Below the pieces are notes generated by a model. The model did no database searches. It saw nothing but the letters and a program-made list of their open reading frames with translations, and was not told where the DNA came from. Below are positions 18,944-28,666 of a DNA stretch of 64,000 nt, in pieces. Within the stretch, counting starts at the first letter, position 1. Every line of letters begins with the position of its first letter. A program made the position numbers and the translations under genes. The DNA lies in assembly GCF_016718685.1 (NCBI RefSeq), contig NZ_JADKCX010000142.1:38497-102496 (forward strand), written 5' to 3'. Source of the DNA: Haliscomenobacter sp. Lineage in GTDB: Bacteria > Bacteroidota > Bacteroidia > Chitinophagales > Saprospiraceae.

Positions 18944-20029
18944 ATGAGAATTTTCTACCGGCTGAGCTTCTTTTTTTTGCTTTGCACTACGGTCCATCTG
19001 GGAGCCCAAGACATTCATTTTTCCCAGTACAACATGTCACCACTGACCCTCAACCCCGCCCATGCTGGTGCTTTTTTTGGTACAGCCCGGATTGGAGGTA
19101 TTTATCGGGACCAATGGCTGTTCCTGCCCAAAGATTTTTCAACCCGCTCGTTTTTTATTGATGCGCCGGTTGTCAAAGGTTTTCGCAAAAAACGCAACGA
19201 CTGGGTTGGCGCTGGATTTATGTTTTATGGCGATCGCGCGGGCACCTCTCGCCTGGGCTCATCCATGCAAGGTGCCATCAATGGCTCCTACCATTTTGCC
19301 TTGAGCAAAAAAGGGAATCAACACATCACTTTAGGTCTATCGATGGGGAGTAGCAAATATTCGGTAAAAGCCGACAGCCTGCGCTTCGAAGAAGATATTT
19401 TGAACAATTCCGGCCAACTGCTTAGTTCAGATCGGCAACGTTTTGGCCAGGGTAGTGCCAATCCAAATGATCCCTATTATCAATCACCACTTGCTTCGCG
19501 CTCTTTCTCGGTGGGTTTGATGTACCGCGGTACCAATAAGGAAAATGACCTGCTTGAATTGGGCTTTTCAGCGGCACACGTCAACAGCCCGGAATATGGC
19601 TTCAGTTTGGGTAGCCGTGATACAACCGCTACAGGGAAAAAAGCCAACAAGGTCAAACGCCCGGCTCGCCTGGTATTGCATGGCTTGTACACCAAACACC
19701 TGACCGATAAAATTAGCATCTCCCCTTCACTGTTGGTTCAGTCCACGACGAGTTCTACCGAGATCGTACCTGAAGTGATGGGTGGATACCAATGGAACAA
19801 AGACATTCGTTTTAATGCCGGAGTGGGTTATCGCGTTGGTGATGCTGCTATCCTGCTTGCGGGGGTGGATCATAAAGATTTACGCGCGGGCTTGTCCTGG
19901 GACATGCGTTTGGGCGAATTGTCCGGCGATCAGGGCATCAAAGGAGGTTTTGAGTTGGCAGCGAACTACATCATCAAAATTTACAAAAAGCCCAACGTGC
20001 CCCCTTCACTCTTGTGTCCAAGACTTTAA
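18944..20029 (+). CDS. PorP/SprF family type IX secretion membrane protein
   Basis: Outer-membrane beta-barrel of 361 residues. The family links the type IX secretion system or gliding machinery to the outer membrane. After a signal peptide, the family start QDIHFSQYNMSPLTLNPAHAG is nearly perfect. The middle has GIYRDQWLFLPKDF. The C-terminal end, PPSLLCPRL, is the usual PorP/SprF tail. The frame is intact. It is followed after 41 nt by an OmpA-family gene on the same strand, the common PorP-PorE-like arrangement in this phylum, so the two are very probably co-transcribed. Many paralogs exist in each genome, so the exact partner cannot be named. Confidence 0.9.
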   Translation: MRIFYRLSFFFLLCTTVHLGAQDIHFSQYNMSPLTLNPAHAGAFFGTARIGGIYRDQWLFLPKDFSTRSFFIDAPVVKGFRKKRNDWVGAGFMFYGDRAGTSRLGSSMQGAINGSYHFALSKKGNQHITLGLSMGSSKYSVKADSLRFEEDILNNSGQLLSSDRQRFGQGSANPNDPYYQSPLASRSFSVGLMYRGTNKENDLLELGFSAAHVNSPEYGFSLGSRDTTATGKKANKVKRPARLVLHGLYTKHLTDKISISPSLLVQSTTSSTEIVPEVMGGYQWNKDIRFNAGVGYRVGDAAILLAGVDHKDLRAGLSWDMRLGELSGDQGIKGGFELAANYIIKIYKKPNVPPSLLCPRL

Positions 20030-20070
20030 TTGAAAGCACCAAATTAGCACGCCAAATATCCTTTGCTGAT

Positions 20071-22619
20071 ATGAAAAGTTATTTTTCAATGTTGTTTTTG
20101 CTTCTTTTTGCCGGTGTTGCGCTGCACGCACAGCCTTTGCGCAAGTCTTCGCGTGAAGCCAACATGGAAGCTGCGGAGGCGGCCATGGCTGAAAAGAATT
20201 ACTATCAGGCAGTGACGCTGCTTGAAAAGGCGTATGAAGAAATTGAAGATGAGTCGTTACTGCCCCAACTGGCGGAAATGAATTACCAACTGCGGGACTA
20301 CACCAAGGCTGCGCGTTATTACAGCCGCTTGTTGCGCAAGGACAAACAGAACGCCTTCATCGATTTGCGCTATAAATATGGGCGGGCCCTTAAAATGAAC
20401 GGCAATTGTGAAGAAGCCTTGGAAGAATTCCAAAAATTCATTGGCGCTACCAAAGATGAAAAATTAAAAGAGCTGGCCCAGTACGAAGTGGCAGGTTGTG
20501 AATTGGCGATGTCCAAAACCAAAGCCAAAGTGACGCCCAAAGTGCTGGATAAAAACGTGAGCAACGCTTTTTCAGAATATTCTCCTTCGCTGTACCGCGA
20601 TGGCAGTTTGTATTTTGTAAGTTTTGATACCGATGAAGTGGTGATCGCTTCGGACTCTAGCGAGGAAAAAAGCGCGATGATCTTCAAAACTACAAAAACA
20701 GATAAAGGCTGGAATAAACCAGAGCCGCTCGACCAGAAGATCAACCGCGAAGGTTTCCAGAATTCCTTTGTTTCGTTTTCTCCCGATGGCAGCCGCATGT
20801 ATTTCACCCGCGCCATCATGAAGGGCAATGAAGTTGGCGAAAGCAAAATTTTCTATAGCCAGGGCGGCGGTGACTCCTGGGGCGCTGCCGAAGAATGCAC
20901 GGGAGTGAATGGAGAATACCTCTCCTTGCACCCGGTGGTCGGTGAACTTTTTGGCAAAGAAGTCCTCTTTTTTACCTCCAACATGGATGGTGGCGAAGGC
21001 GGTTTAGACCTCTATTATGCTTCTTATAAAGGAGAGGGTGTGTACGGTGACCCCATCAACCTGGGGCCAAAAATCAATACGCCTGGCGACGAGGTTACGC
21101 CATTTTACTTTGATGGCACCCTTTATTTTAGCTCCAATGGGCATCCTGGCTACGGTGGACAAGATATTTTCTTCACGGTGTGGAATGGCCAGGTTTGGAG
21201 TGAACCCCGCAACCTGGGCAATGGCTACAACTCTTCTACCGACGACCAGTATTTTTCACTGGATCGCGAAGGTTACAAGGGCTTTTTTACTTCCAATCGC
21301 CCCGGAACGGGCAAGTCAGTTAGAGCCAAAACTTGTTGTGACGATATTTACGAATTTGAAGTGCCACGCATCAAAGCTGATCTCGTAGTGGGTGTTTTTG
21401 ATGTGGGCAAAAAACCACTCAAAGGCGGGACGACCAACCTGGGTACCGTGAGTACGACAGAAATCACCCCCGTTGATCAAAAACTCAACACCAACGGCAA
21501 CCGTTTTGATTTTCCTTTAGTCCTGGACAAAGCTTACAAAATCAAGGTAACTGTGCCGGGTTACTTCCCTGACAGCGCGCAAGTGACGACCATCGGTTTG
21601 AAAGAAACCAAGGTATTGGAGAAGCGGTTTTTTCTTAGGGCACTGCCCGAAACCAAAGTCAAAGAAGAGCCAGAATACGATACGATTACGACCGAACAGC
21701 CCATCTTGTTGGACAACATCGTGTATGGCTACAATGATGATAAAATCACGCCTGAGTCTGAACCCGACCTCAATCTGGTGCTTGACCTGATGAAGAAATA
21801 CCCGGAAATGGTGATTGAATTGAGTTCACACACCGATTACCGGGGCGTGTTGAGTACAACCAGGACTTGTCGCAACGCCGCGCCGAATCAGCGCGCAAGT
21901 GGCTATTGCAAAAAGGGATTGCTCCTTCACGGATTCAAGCCAAAGGCTATGGTGAAGCTCTACCCAAGCCCGTCAATGAAAAAATGGCGTCGGAGTTTTT
22001 GTTCATGACCACCAAAGACACCCTTACCCAGGAATTCATCGACAACCTGGCCACCAAGGAAGAACAAGAAGCTGCACACCAATTGAACCGCCGTACCGAG
22101 TTCAAAATCATCAAAGGCCCCACCAAGATTGTGATCAAACGGGCCGAATTGCGCAAAAAACCAACGACAACCAAACCTGCGCCTAACCGCAACAAGCAGG
22201 TACAGGTGCCCGATACACTGCCGACAACTACTCCGGCAAAAGACACCATTCACCGCTTTTCAACCTTGTATTACGCCAAAGACCTGAAAGGAGTACCCAT
22301 CATGCACTTTACGGTGCGCGAGGTGGATTTTGGCAAAGTGAAAAAAGGGGATAAACGCGAGTACACCTTTGAGTTCACCAACAAAGGCGACGCAGAATTA
22401 AAAATCGCCATCATCTCGGCTTGTGATTGCACCACTACGGATTACTCCACCGATCCAATCAAACCGGGTGAGTCCGGCAAAATCAAAGTAACCTTTGACA
22501 GCACCGATAAAACGGAGAGTGAAACGATTGATGTGGACATCATTTTGGAGAATACGATGCCGGGGAAGGATAGTCCGATTATTGAAAGGTTGCAGTATAA
22601 GTTTGAGTTGTTGAAGTAG
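20071..22619 (+). CDS. OmpA-family protein with TPR, PD40 propeller and C-terminal DUF1573 domain, one frameshift
   Basis: About 849 residues if repaired. Order of domains: signal peptide (MKSYFSMLFLLLFAGVALHAQ), TPR pair (about 25-140), PD40/WD40-like blades (about 150-430, for example FSPDGSRMYFTRA), and a carboxypeptidase-regulatory-like domain (about 440-545). The peptidoglycan-binding OmpA domain (ELSSHTDYRG, then QDLSQRRAESARKW) is next, and finally DUF1573 (VDFGKVKKGDKREYTFEFTN). The first four match PorE-like type IX secretion components that anchor the PorP partner to peptidoglycan. The frame breaks near 21847, inside the OmpA domain, where one base seems missing. The DUF1573 extension is unusual. 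An upstream GTG at 20014 overlapping porP is possible, but the signal peptide supports 20071. Confidence 0.85.
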
Positions 22620-22660
22620 AAAAAGAGGAGGAGTGTTTTCATTCCTCCTTTCATTTTCTT

Positions 22661-23992
22661 TCATTTTTTCGCCTTCACCGCCCTCACCCTTTCCTTCAGC
22701 GCCTGATACCCCATTTCCCAGGTAAAAGAAAACAGGTGAAAGCCCTCCAGATTGAGCACATCCTTGTCCAAATCTTCCATGACCCGATTCAGCACATTCA
22801 GCATGGCTTCGCGCTTGAGGTCCAAACCCTCCACGTCATGGGTATCCTTTAGCCCATTCACGATGGTCATCACCTCTTTCGCATACTGATCCGCCGTATT
22901 TTTTTGTCGCTCCATACGATTGGTATACCAGCCCAGCGCACCAGAAATGAGCGGCAAAAGAATGGAAATGAGAATGCCAAAAATTTCGATGTTCTCGGTA
23001 AAAAAGTTCGGCTTTTCGCGATCATAAAAAGCCTGTGCTCCGGGGTGCAAGGGAATAAAAGTCCCTTGTCGGCCATCGGGCTGCGCAATGGAGCCACTAA
23101 GGTGTTGGTATTCAGGCCCCAATGCTTTGATCAGGTCATTGCGGCGTTCAAACAACAATTGCGTTACCAAACGCACCGCTTCTTTGTCGGTTTTGTCTCG
23201 GGCCACCAATAAACGTGGCACGGCAATGGTTGGTGTAGTTTCTGCTGGAATGTACGGATCTCCGCCGTAAGCGCCCCTCGGAATGCTGCTGGCCGCCAAT
23301 GAGGGGCGATCAATCCGAAAGGCATCGATGTCTTCAATGGGAATCAACCTGGCTTTGCCACTGTGCAATAAATCCTGGATGAAGTGATTGCCCAATGCGC
23401 GTACCGCAAAAGTGGCATCCAAAGAATCGGCAGCCATGCGTCGATTGATCTCTCGACTTGAAAAATAGTAGGCATCAAGATCATTTTCACCGATGCCATA
23501 ATAGTGCGCTAAAGCCCAGAAGGAAGCATATTGTCCACTGCCTTTTTCTGGCAAGGCTATTTTTTTGCCTTTGAGGTCACGTATGGTTTTGATGTCGCTT
23601 CCTTCACGGGCCACCAATTGAAACAAATCGGCATACAGGATGGCTACAATTCCGCCGTTATCTGGAAAATGTTCAACATCGGCTTGCAATAGCGCAAAAT
23701 CAGCTTTCCCCTGGATGATGGAGTCCGCGTTGGCTTCCGAGCCTGGGGTTTCCAAGACGGTAGTATTCCTGATTTTATACCCATAATGTTCGGCAACTAC
23801 CTTTTTGATGGCCTGGGCAAATTCATAACCTTCTCCATTTTGCCTACCCGCGCAAATGCTGAGGTTGACTTTACGGTACAACTGGAAATAAAAAGAAATG
23901 GCAAACCAGGCCAAAATTACCAGCATGATTACGCTGCTGAAGACCAAGATGCGCTTGAGGAGATGTGCTTGCATGGTTTGGATTTGTTCCAC
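22661..23992 (-). CDS. TAXI-family TRAP-type solute-binding protein, membrane-anchored
   Basis: A 443-residue protein. A transmembrane anchor at the N-terminus (ILVFSSVIMLVILAWFAISF) precedes a TAXI ligand-binding domain (LSICAGRQNGEGYEFAQAIK, then DFALLQADVEHF and LKGKKIALPEKGSGQ). It ends with a second membrane span (IFGILISILLPLISGALGWY) and a coiled helical tail. TAXI proteins normally feed a TRAP transporter, but no DctM/DctQ gene is near. The extra C-terminal span and tail suggest it stays in the membrane and may signal or recruit partners. The frame is intact. Confidence 0.8.
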   Translation of the reverse strand: MEQIQTMQAHLLKRILVFSSVIMLVILAWFAISFYFQLYRKVNLSICAGRQNGEGYEFAQAIKKVVAEHYGYKIRNTTVLETPGSEANADSIIQGKADFALLQADVEHFPDNGGIVAILYADLFQLVAREGSDIKTIRDLKGKKIALPEKGSGQYASFWALAHYYGIGENDLDAYYFSSREINRRMAADSLDATFAVRALGNHFIQDLLHSGKARLIPIEDIDAFRIDRPSLAASSIPRGAYGGDPYIPAETTPTIAVPRLLVARDKTDKEAVRLVTQLLFERRNDLIKALGPEYQHLSGSIAQPDGRQGTFIPLHPGAQAFYDREKPNFFTENIEIFGILISILLPLISGALGWYTNRMERQKNTADQYAKEVMTIVNGLKDTHDVEGLDLKREAMLNVLNRVMEDLDKDVLNLEGFHLFSFTWEMGYQALKERVRAVKAKK

Positions 23993-24032
23993 GACTGAAC
24001 TTGCCGCCCACGGCTAAAGTCATGGGTTGGGG

Positions 24033-24713
24033 TTATTTGCTGAACTCCTCAAACGGAATATCCGTGATGTCAAACCGCTCAAACCCAATAAAATCGTAGT
24101 GCCACCATTCCCATTTGTAAATGGCAAAACCATTTTTGGTCATTGCTTCACGCAGAATAGAACGGTTTTTGCGTTCTTCTTCCGTGCCCCCCTGGTAATC
24201 GTGGAAAGAACGTTCGGTGGTTTCATCGTAGCCCGAAGGCATCGGCAGGGTTTTACCCGTTTTGAGGTCGACTAAGGTGAGGTCAATGGCACAGCCGCGG
24301 TTGTGGCGTGAGCCGCGCCAGGGAGCAGCTACAAAGGTGGTGTCGCGGATGGCCGCATAAAAAAGACAGGTGACCGCATAAGGCCGGTAGCCATCAAAAA
24401 TTTTGAGGCCCAGGCCTTGAGTGTTCAACTCTGCCTGGATTTTTTGCAGTGCTTCCACTACCGGCTTGCGGGCAAAAGCGCGGGCTTGTTTGTACACGCG
24501 TTGCTTGATGAGGTTGTCTTTGGTGGCATACTTGATGTCGAGTTTGACACTGGGGATTGCCTTGATGATTTCGACCAGTTCATTTTCGGGGTTTTCGGCT
24601 AGTTTTTGGCGGTAGCCCTCTATAGAATTCACAACTTTTAGCCCACAAGATTGCGCCCGCAGCGCAAATGAATTTGTCAATAATAGACAGAACAGGATTA
24701 GTCTTTGCATCAT
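24033..24713 (-). CDS. Peptidase M15 D-alanyl-D-alanine dipeptidase (VanX/DdpX-like)
   Basis: Exported zinc dipeptidase of 226 residues that would hydrolyse D-Ala-D-Ala from peptidoglycan turnover. It has a signal peptide, then the VanX signature SRHNRGCAIDLTLVDL (zinc ligands His and Asp) and the third ligand region YKWEWWHYDF. KIFDGYRPYAVT matches the family substrate pocket. Two adjacent ATG codons (24713 and 24710) are equally plausible starts. The gene is divergent from the phosphoesterase at 24753, leaving only 39 nt between the two starts, so their promoters must overlap the coding ends. The frame is intact. Resistance is not implied, as no VanH/VanA genes are near. Confidence 0.88.
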   Translation of the reverse strand: MMQRLILFCLLLTNSFALRAQSCGLKVVNSIEGYRQKLAENPENELVEIIKAIPSVKLDIKYATKDNLIKQRVYKQARAFARKPVVEALQKIQAELNTQGLGLKIFDGYRPYAVTCLFYAAIRDTTFVAAPWRGSRHNRGCAIDLTLVDLKTGKTLPMPSGYDETTERSFHDYQGGTEEERKNRSILREAMTKNGFAIYKWEWWHYDFIGFERFDITDIPFEEFSK

Positions 24714-24752
24714 GGTGGTGTTTTTTAAAAAGTAGCATAAAAATAACCTGTA

Positions 24753-26633
24753 ATGAATCGATTTCTGCATTTTTTGGTATTTTTTGCCATTTTGCTGCCT
24801 GCCTTCGCCCAGGCCCAACCCTTCAAATTTGCCCATATCTCGGACACGCACATTGGCGGCGGGGCAACAGCCGCAGAAGACCTGGAACGTACCGTCCGCG
24901 ACATCAATGCCCAAGACGATATCGCTTTTGTGATCCACTCGGGCGACGTGACCGAGTTTGGTTCAGATGCGGAGCTCCGGCAAGCCAAAAATATCCTGAG
25001 CCAACTCAATAAACCCTTGTACATCGTTCCGGGCAACCACGATACCAAATGGTCGGAAAGTGGCTGCAACAGTTTTCGCGCCATCTTTGGGGGTGATCGT
25101 TTTGCTTTTGACCATGGGGGGTATCGCTTTATCGGCTGCAACAGTGGTCCCAATATGCGCATGGCACCGGGACTGGTGCCGAGGGAAGATTTGGTCTGGC
25201 TCGACTCCATCGTCAGTGCTACTTCCCCCCAGCAAGCGATCATTTTTGTCAATCATTACCCGTTGGATGCAGGCCTGGCCAACTGGTATCAGGTCATCGA
25301 TATTTTAAAAAAACGGAATACCCAGGTTGCCCTCTGTGGCCATGGGCACCGCAACAAAAATATGGACGCGGCAGGGATTCCGAATGTGATGGGGCGCTCT
25401 AATTTGCGTGCAAAAGACCCCGTAGGAGGCTACAATGTGGTGAGCATGCAGTTCGACACCATGTACTACACTGAACGCCGACCCCTGCGCACCCAACCCA
25501 ACGAAGGTATTCAGGTGATGGAGACCCAGGGGGAAGATTTGCCCGTGTGGAACAAAGTTTTCCTGTACAAACACCCTTACGCCAATCAAGCGGATGACGC
25601 AATTACTCGCCCTTCGTACGCCATCAACGAGCAGTATCCGCAAGTCAAAACGGTTTGGAAATTTCAGGACAAAAGTGACATCGGGGCTGGAATTGTGGCC
25701 AATGCGGAATTGGCTTTATATCCCAACAGTGCGGGCCTATTGGTAGCACTGGATGTAAAAACAGGCAAACAAAAATGGACCTACGCTACGCGAGGCAAAA
25801 TATTTTCAACTCCTGCGCTGGGCAAAGACCGGGTAGTGCTGGCCTCAACCGACAGCGTGGTGTATTGTTTGGCCCTGCAAACCGGGAAATTATTGTGGAA
25901 ACTCAAAACCAATAAATCCATCGTGGCCTCCCCGCTAATCGATGGCGAATTGGTTTTCCTGGGTAGCTCGGAAGGGAAATTCCGGGCCTTGGCCCTGAAA
26001 GATGGCAAAGAATTGTGGTCTTTCAATGGCGTTGTCGGTTTTGTAGAAAGTATACCCTGTGCGGATGCCGAGCGGGTTTACTTCGGAGACTGGGGTACGT
26101 TTTTTTATGCTTTGGATAAAAAAACCGGAAAATTCCTCTGGCGCTGGAGCAATGGACAAGCCCGTGGGTATTCACCCGCCGCATGCCAACCCGTTTTGGC
26201 GGAGGGCAAGGTTTTTATCGCCGCACCAGATCGTCACCTCACTGCTCTGGATGCCGCAACGGGCAAAGAAGTATGGCGAAGCAATTATGCCAAAGGCCGG
26301 GAATCCATCGGCATTTCCACCGATCGGAAGTCCATCTACAGCAAAGCCATGCAGGATTCATTGGTCACTTTTGACACCAAGGGGCAAAAATTGTGGAGCT
26401 TGAATCTGGGCTTTGGCTACGAAATTGGCCCCTCTCCAACGGTAGAGCGCGATGGCGTAATTTATTTGGCTACCGATAAGGGGGTGGTGTATGCGGTTGA
26501 TCAGCAAAAACGCCAGACTGCCTGGGCGCATAAATTGTCCAACGCTTTGGTGAACAATGTATTCCCACTTGGAAATGGAGAAATCCTGACTACGACGATG
26601 GATGGGTGGGTCGCCAGGCTAAAAATGGATTGA
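24753..26633 (+). CDS. Calcineurin-like phosphoesterase fused to a PQQ-type propeller
   Basis: A 626-residue exported protein. A signal peptide (ending AILLPAFAQAQ) is followed by a metallophosphoesterase domain with all metal-binding motifs: ISDTHIGGG, HSGDVTEFG, VPGNHDTKW, FVNHYPLD and CGHGHRNKN (about residues 28-220). From about 300 on there is a beta-propeller with at least five blades such as GLLVALDVKTGKQKWTYATR. The enzyme half should be active; the propeller may bind substrate or partner. The layout resembles the propeller protein at 5921, which carries a different extra domain. The frame is intact. Confidence 0.85.
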   Translation: MNRFLHFLVFFAILLPAFAQAQPFKFAHISDTHIGGGATAAEDLERTVRDINAQDDIAFVIHSGDVTEFGSDAELRQAKNILSQLNKPLYIVPGNHDTKWSESGCNSFRAIFGGDRFAFDHGGYRFIGCNSGPNMRMAPGLVPREDLVWLDSIVSATSPQQAIIFVNHYPLDAGLANWYQVIDILKKRNTQVALCGHGHRNKNMDAAGIPNVMGRSNLRAKDPVGGYNVVSMQFDTMYYTERRPLRTQPNEGIQVMETQGEDLPVWNKVFLYKHPYANQADDAITRPSYAINEQYPQVKTVWKFQDKSDIGAGIVANAELALYPNSAGLLVALDVKTGKQKWTYATRGKIFSTPALGKDRVVLASTDSVVYCLALQTGKLLWKLKTNKSIVASPLIDGELVFLGSSEGKFRALALKDGKELWSFNGVVGFVESIPCADAERVYFGDWGTFFYALDKKTGKFLWRWSNGQARGYSPAACQPVLAEGKVFIAAPDRHLTALDAATGKEVWRSNYAKGRESIGISTDRKSIYSKAMQDSLVTFDTKGQKLWSLNLGFGYEIGPSPTVERDGVIYLATDKGVVYAVDQQKRQTAWAHKLSNALVNNVFPLGNGEILTTTMDGWVARLKMD

Positions 26634-26640
26634 GATTTTG

Positions 26641-26718
26641 GATTTCAAGTGTACCCCTGACCCGCACCTCGGCAATTCACCTCGGTCACGACCAGTTTGT
26701 CAGGGGTACACTGAAATC
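26641..26718. repeat. Inverted repeat between convergent genes
   Basis: The left arm (26641-26661) and right arm (26699-26718) pair over 20 bp with one bulged base; the core is GTGTACCCCTGAC. It separates the 3' ends of the phosphoesterase and aldo/keto reductase genes and may end both transcripts, though neither side has a clear T tract. Confidence 0.65.
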
Positions 26719-26728
26719 CGGGAAAATC

Positions 26729-27772
26729 CTACGGCGCCGGATCCGGAATAGCCGCGTGCACCGCTTCAATCTCCTTCAATACCTCTGCCGACAGCACCAC
26801 ATCAATGCTGTCAATGTTTTCTTTCAACTGCGCCATGGTCGTTGCACCGATGATGTTGCTGGTCAAAAACGGGCGACTATTGACGAAGGCCAGTGCCATT
26901 TGAGCCGGATGGAGTCCGTGTTTTTCGGCGATTTTCAAGTAACCCTCCACCGCTTCCAGGCATTGGGGACTGTTGTAGCGAGTGTATTGTTTGTACAAGG
27001 TAATGCGTGCTTTGCTCAGGTCTTCTCCCGGACGGTTAAATTTGCCCGATAATCGGCCAAAACCCAGCGGAGAATAGGCCAATAACCCGACCTTTTCCCG
27101 AATGGCCATTTCTGCCAAACCCACTTCAAACAAACGATTGAGTAGATTGTAAGGATTCTGAATACTGGCAACCCGCGGTAGATTATCGCGCTCACTTTCT
27201 TGCAAAAACCGCATGACTCCCCAGGGCGCTTCATTGGATAGCCCCACGTGGCGGATTTTTCCGGCTTTGACCAATTCACCAAGGGTATGCAAGACCTCAT
27301 TGAAGTTGTCCATCCAGGGATCGTTTGGATCGTAGATGAAACCCCTTTTACCAAACATGTTCATTTTGCGCTCCGGCCAATGCAACTGATAAAGATCGAT
27401 GTAATCGGTTTGCAGGCGGCTCAAACTGCCCTCCAGTGCGGCATTGATCTGTTCTTTCGAAAAATTGAAAGGACCACGGGGAATTTCATACAAACTGAAC
27501 GGACCAGTTATTTTTGAGGCAAGAATTACTTTATCCCGCTTGCCGGTTTTTTTGAACCAGGTGCCGAGGATGCGCTCGGTACTGCCCTGGGTTTCTTTGC
27601 GCGCGGGTACGGAATACATTTCGGCGGTGTCAAAAAAATTGATGCCACGTTCCAGCGCATAATCCATTTGTTCGTGGCCTTCGGCTTCGGTATTTTGTTC
27701 TCCAAAGGTCATGGTTCCCAAACAAATGGCACTTACATTGAGGTCGGTTTTTCCCAGTTGACGGTATTGCAT
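26729..27772 (-). CDS. Aldo/keto reductase (Tas/YghZ-like)
   Basis: NADPH-dependent oxidoreductase of 347 residues. It starts with the family opening MQYRQLGKTDLNVSAICLGTMTFG. The catalytic tetrad is visible as Asp and Tyr in INFFDTAEMYSVP, Lys in VILASKITGP and His in LYQLHWPER. The C-terminal cofactor-binding end is ATTMAQLKENIDSIDV. I chose the ATG at 27772. The frame runs upstream to 27895, but that part lacks family similarity and would overlap the promoter. The physiological substrate is unknown. The frame is intact. Confidence 0.9.
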   Translation of the reverse strand: MQYRQLGKTDLNVSAICLGTMTFGEQNTEAEGHEQMDYALERGINFFDTAEMYSVPARKETQGSTERILGTWFKKTGKRDKVILASKITGPFSLYEIPRGPFNFSKEQINAALEGSLSRLQTDYIDLYQLHWPERKMNMFGKRGFIYDPNDPWMDNFNEVLHTLGELVKAGKIRHVGLSNEAPWGVMRFLQESERDNLPRVASIQNPYNLLNRLFEVGLAEMAIREKVGLLAYSPLGFGRLSGKFNRPGEDLSKARITLYKQYTRYNSPQCLEAVEGYLKIAEKHGLHPAQMALAFVNSRPFLTSNIIGATTMAQLKENIDSIDVVLSAEVLKEIEAVHAAIPDPAP

Positions 27773-27903
27773 AGTAGCTGTTGTGAATGGTTTGATGGTA
27801 AAAATAGGGGTAAAAAGTCCAATACCAACGTTACAAATGGAAAAAAGGATTAAATTAGAACGCTGTTTTCGTTTAACTGTCTTTTGTACAAACACCCAAG
27901 CCT

Positions 27904-28659
27904 ATGACTAACCAATTGAATTGTATTTCCTGTGGAAACGCGATTGCCGCTGAGGATGTCAATCTGCAAAACTTGGTGGCCAAGTGCAGGCAGTGCAATG
28001 CTGTTTTTTCCTTCATGCCACAAAATGCTTCCACCGCTTCTTTTCTGGAATACAAAGACCCTCTGGAACAAACTTTAACAGAAGATTTTTTGCGAAGACC
28101 TGACGATGGTCGTGAAGTCGAAATGCCCAGCAGTGTCATGATGGAGCGGGATTTTGGTGAATTGCGCTTTACCATTCCCTGGCGAAAGACCCGGCGCTGG
28201 GGCTTTTTTCTGTTGTTCACCATTATTTGGAATGGTATCCTTACTCCATTTATTGTTGTGGGTATCGCTACTGGCAGTTGGGAAATCCTCTTGTTTACCA
28301 GCATCCACACCATTGTTGGCGTTTCTTTCTTGCTGTATACATTGGGGTTGATCTTCAACAAAACCAGTATTGTAGTGACCAGCCAGGGCGTCGACATCAA
28401 AAATGGCCCGATTCCCATCCCGTTTAACCCCAATCGGTTTATGGCCGTGCGGGACATTCAACAACTGTTCGTGGAAGAATACGTACCCAGCAAAACCAAT
28501 GGGCAACCAGACTATACCTACGCGGTAACGGCATTGACCCGCAGCCACGAGCGTCAACGTTTGGTAGGTGGATTCTCACAACCTGGCCATGCCTTGTACC
28601 TGGAACAGGAGATTGAAAACTTTTTAAACATCAAAAACAAAGCGATCCCACGTGTTTAA
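27904..28659 (+). CDS. Membrane protein with N-terminal zinc ribbon
   Basis: A 251-residue protein. Its first 40 residues hold a four-cysteine zinc ribbon (CISCGNAIAA and CRQCNAVFSF). It then has a soluble linker and two hydrophobic hairpin helices (FFLLFTIIWNGILTPFIVVG and a second about residues 130-160), and a cytoplasmic C-terminal domain with a strand-rich VTSQGVDIKNGPIPIPF. It overlaps or abuts a paralog that lacks the ribbon. The family is not named with confidence, though zinc-ribbon-plus-two-helix proteins are frequent in Bacteroidota. The frame is intact. Confidence 0.72.
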   Translation: MTNQLNCISCGNAIAAEDVNLQNLVAKCRQCNAVFSFMPQNASTASFLEYKDPLEQTLTEDFLRRPDDGREVEMPSSVMMERDFGELRFTIPWRKTRRWGFFLLFTIIWNGILTPFIVVGIATGSWEILLFTSIHTIVGVSFLLYTLGLIFNKTSIVVTSQGVDIKNGPIPIPFNPNRFMAVRDIQQLFVEEYVPSKTNGQPDYTYAVTALTRSHERQRLVGGFSQPGHALYLEQEIENFLNIKNKAIPRV

Positions 28660-28666
28660 TACTTTA

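Noticed and set aside
22661..23992. A complete TRAP transporter operon
   Set aside because: Neither membrane subunit is encoded on either side; only the binding protein is present.
24033..24713. A vancomycin-resistance gene, because of the VanX-like enzyme
   Set aside because: VanH, VanA and VanRS are absent; stand-alone M15 dipeptidases commonly serve cell-wall recycling.
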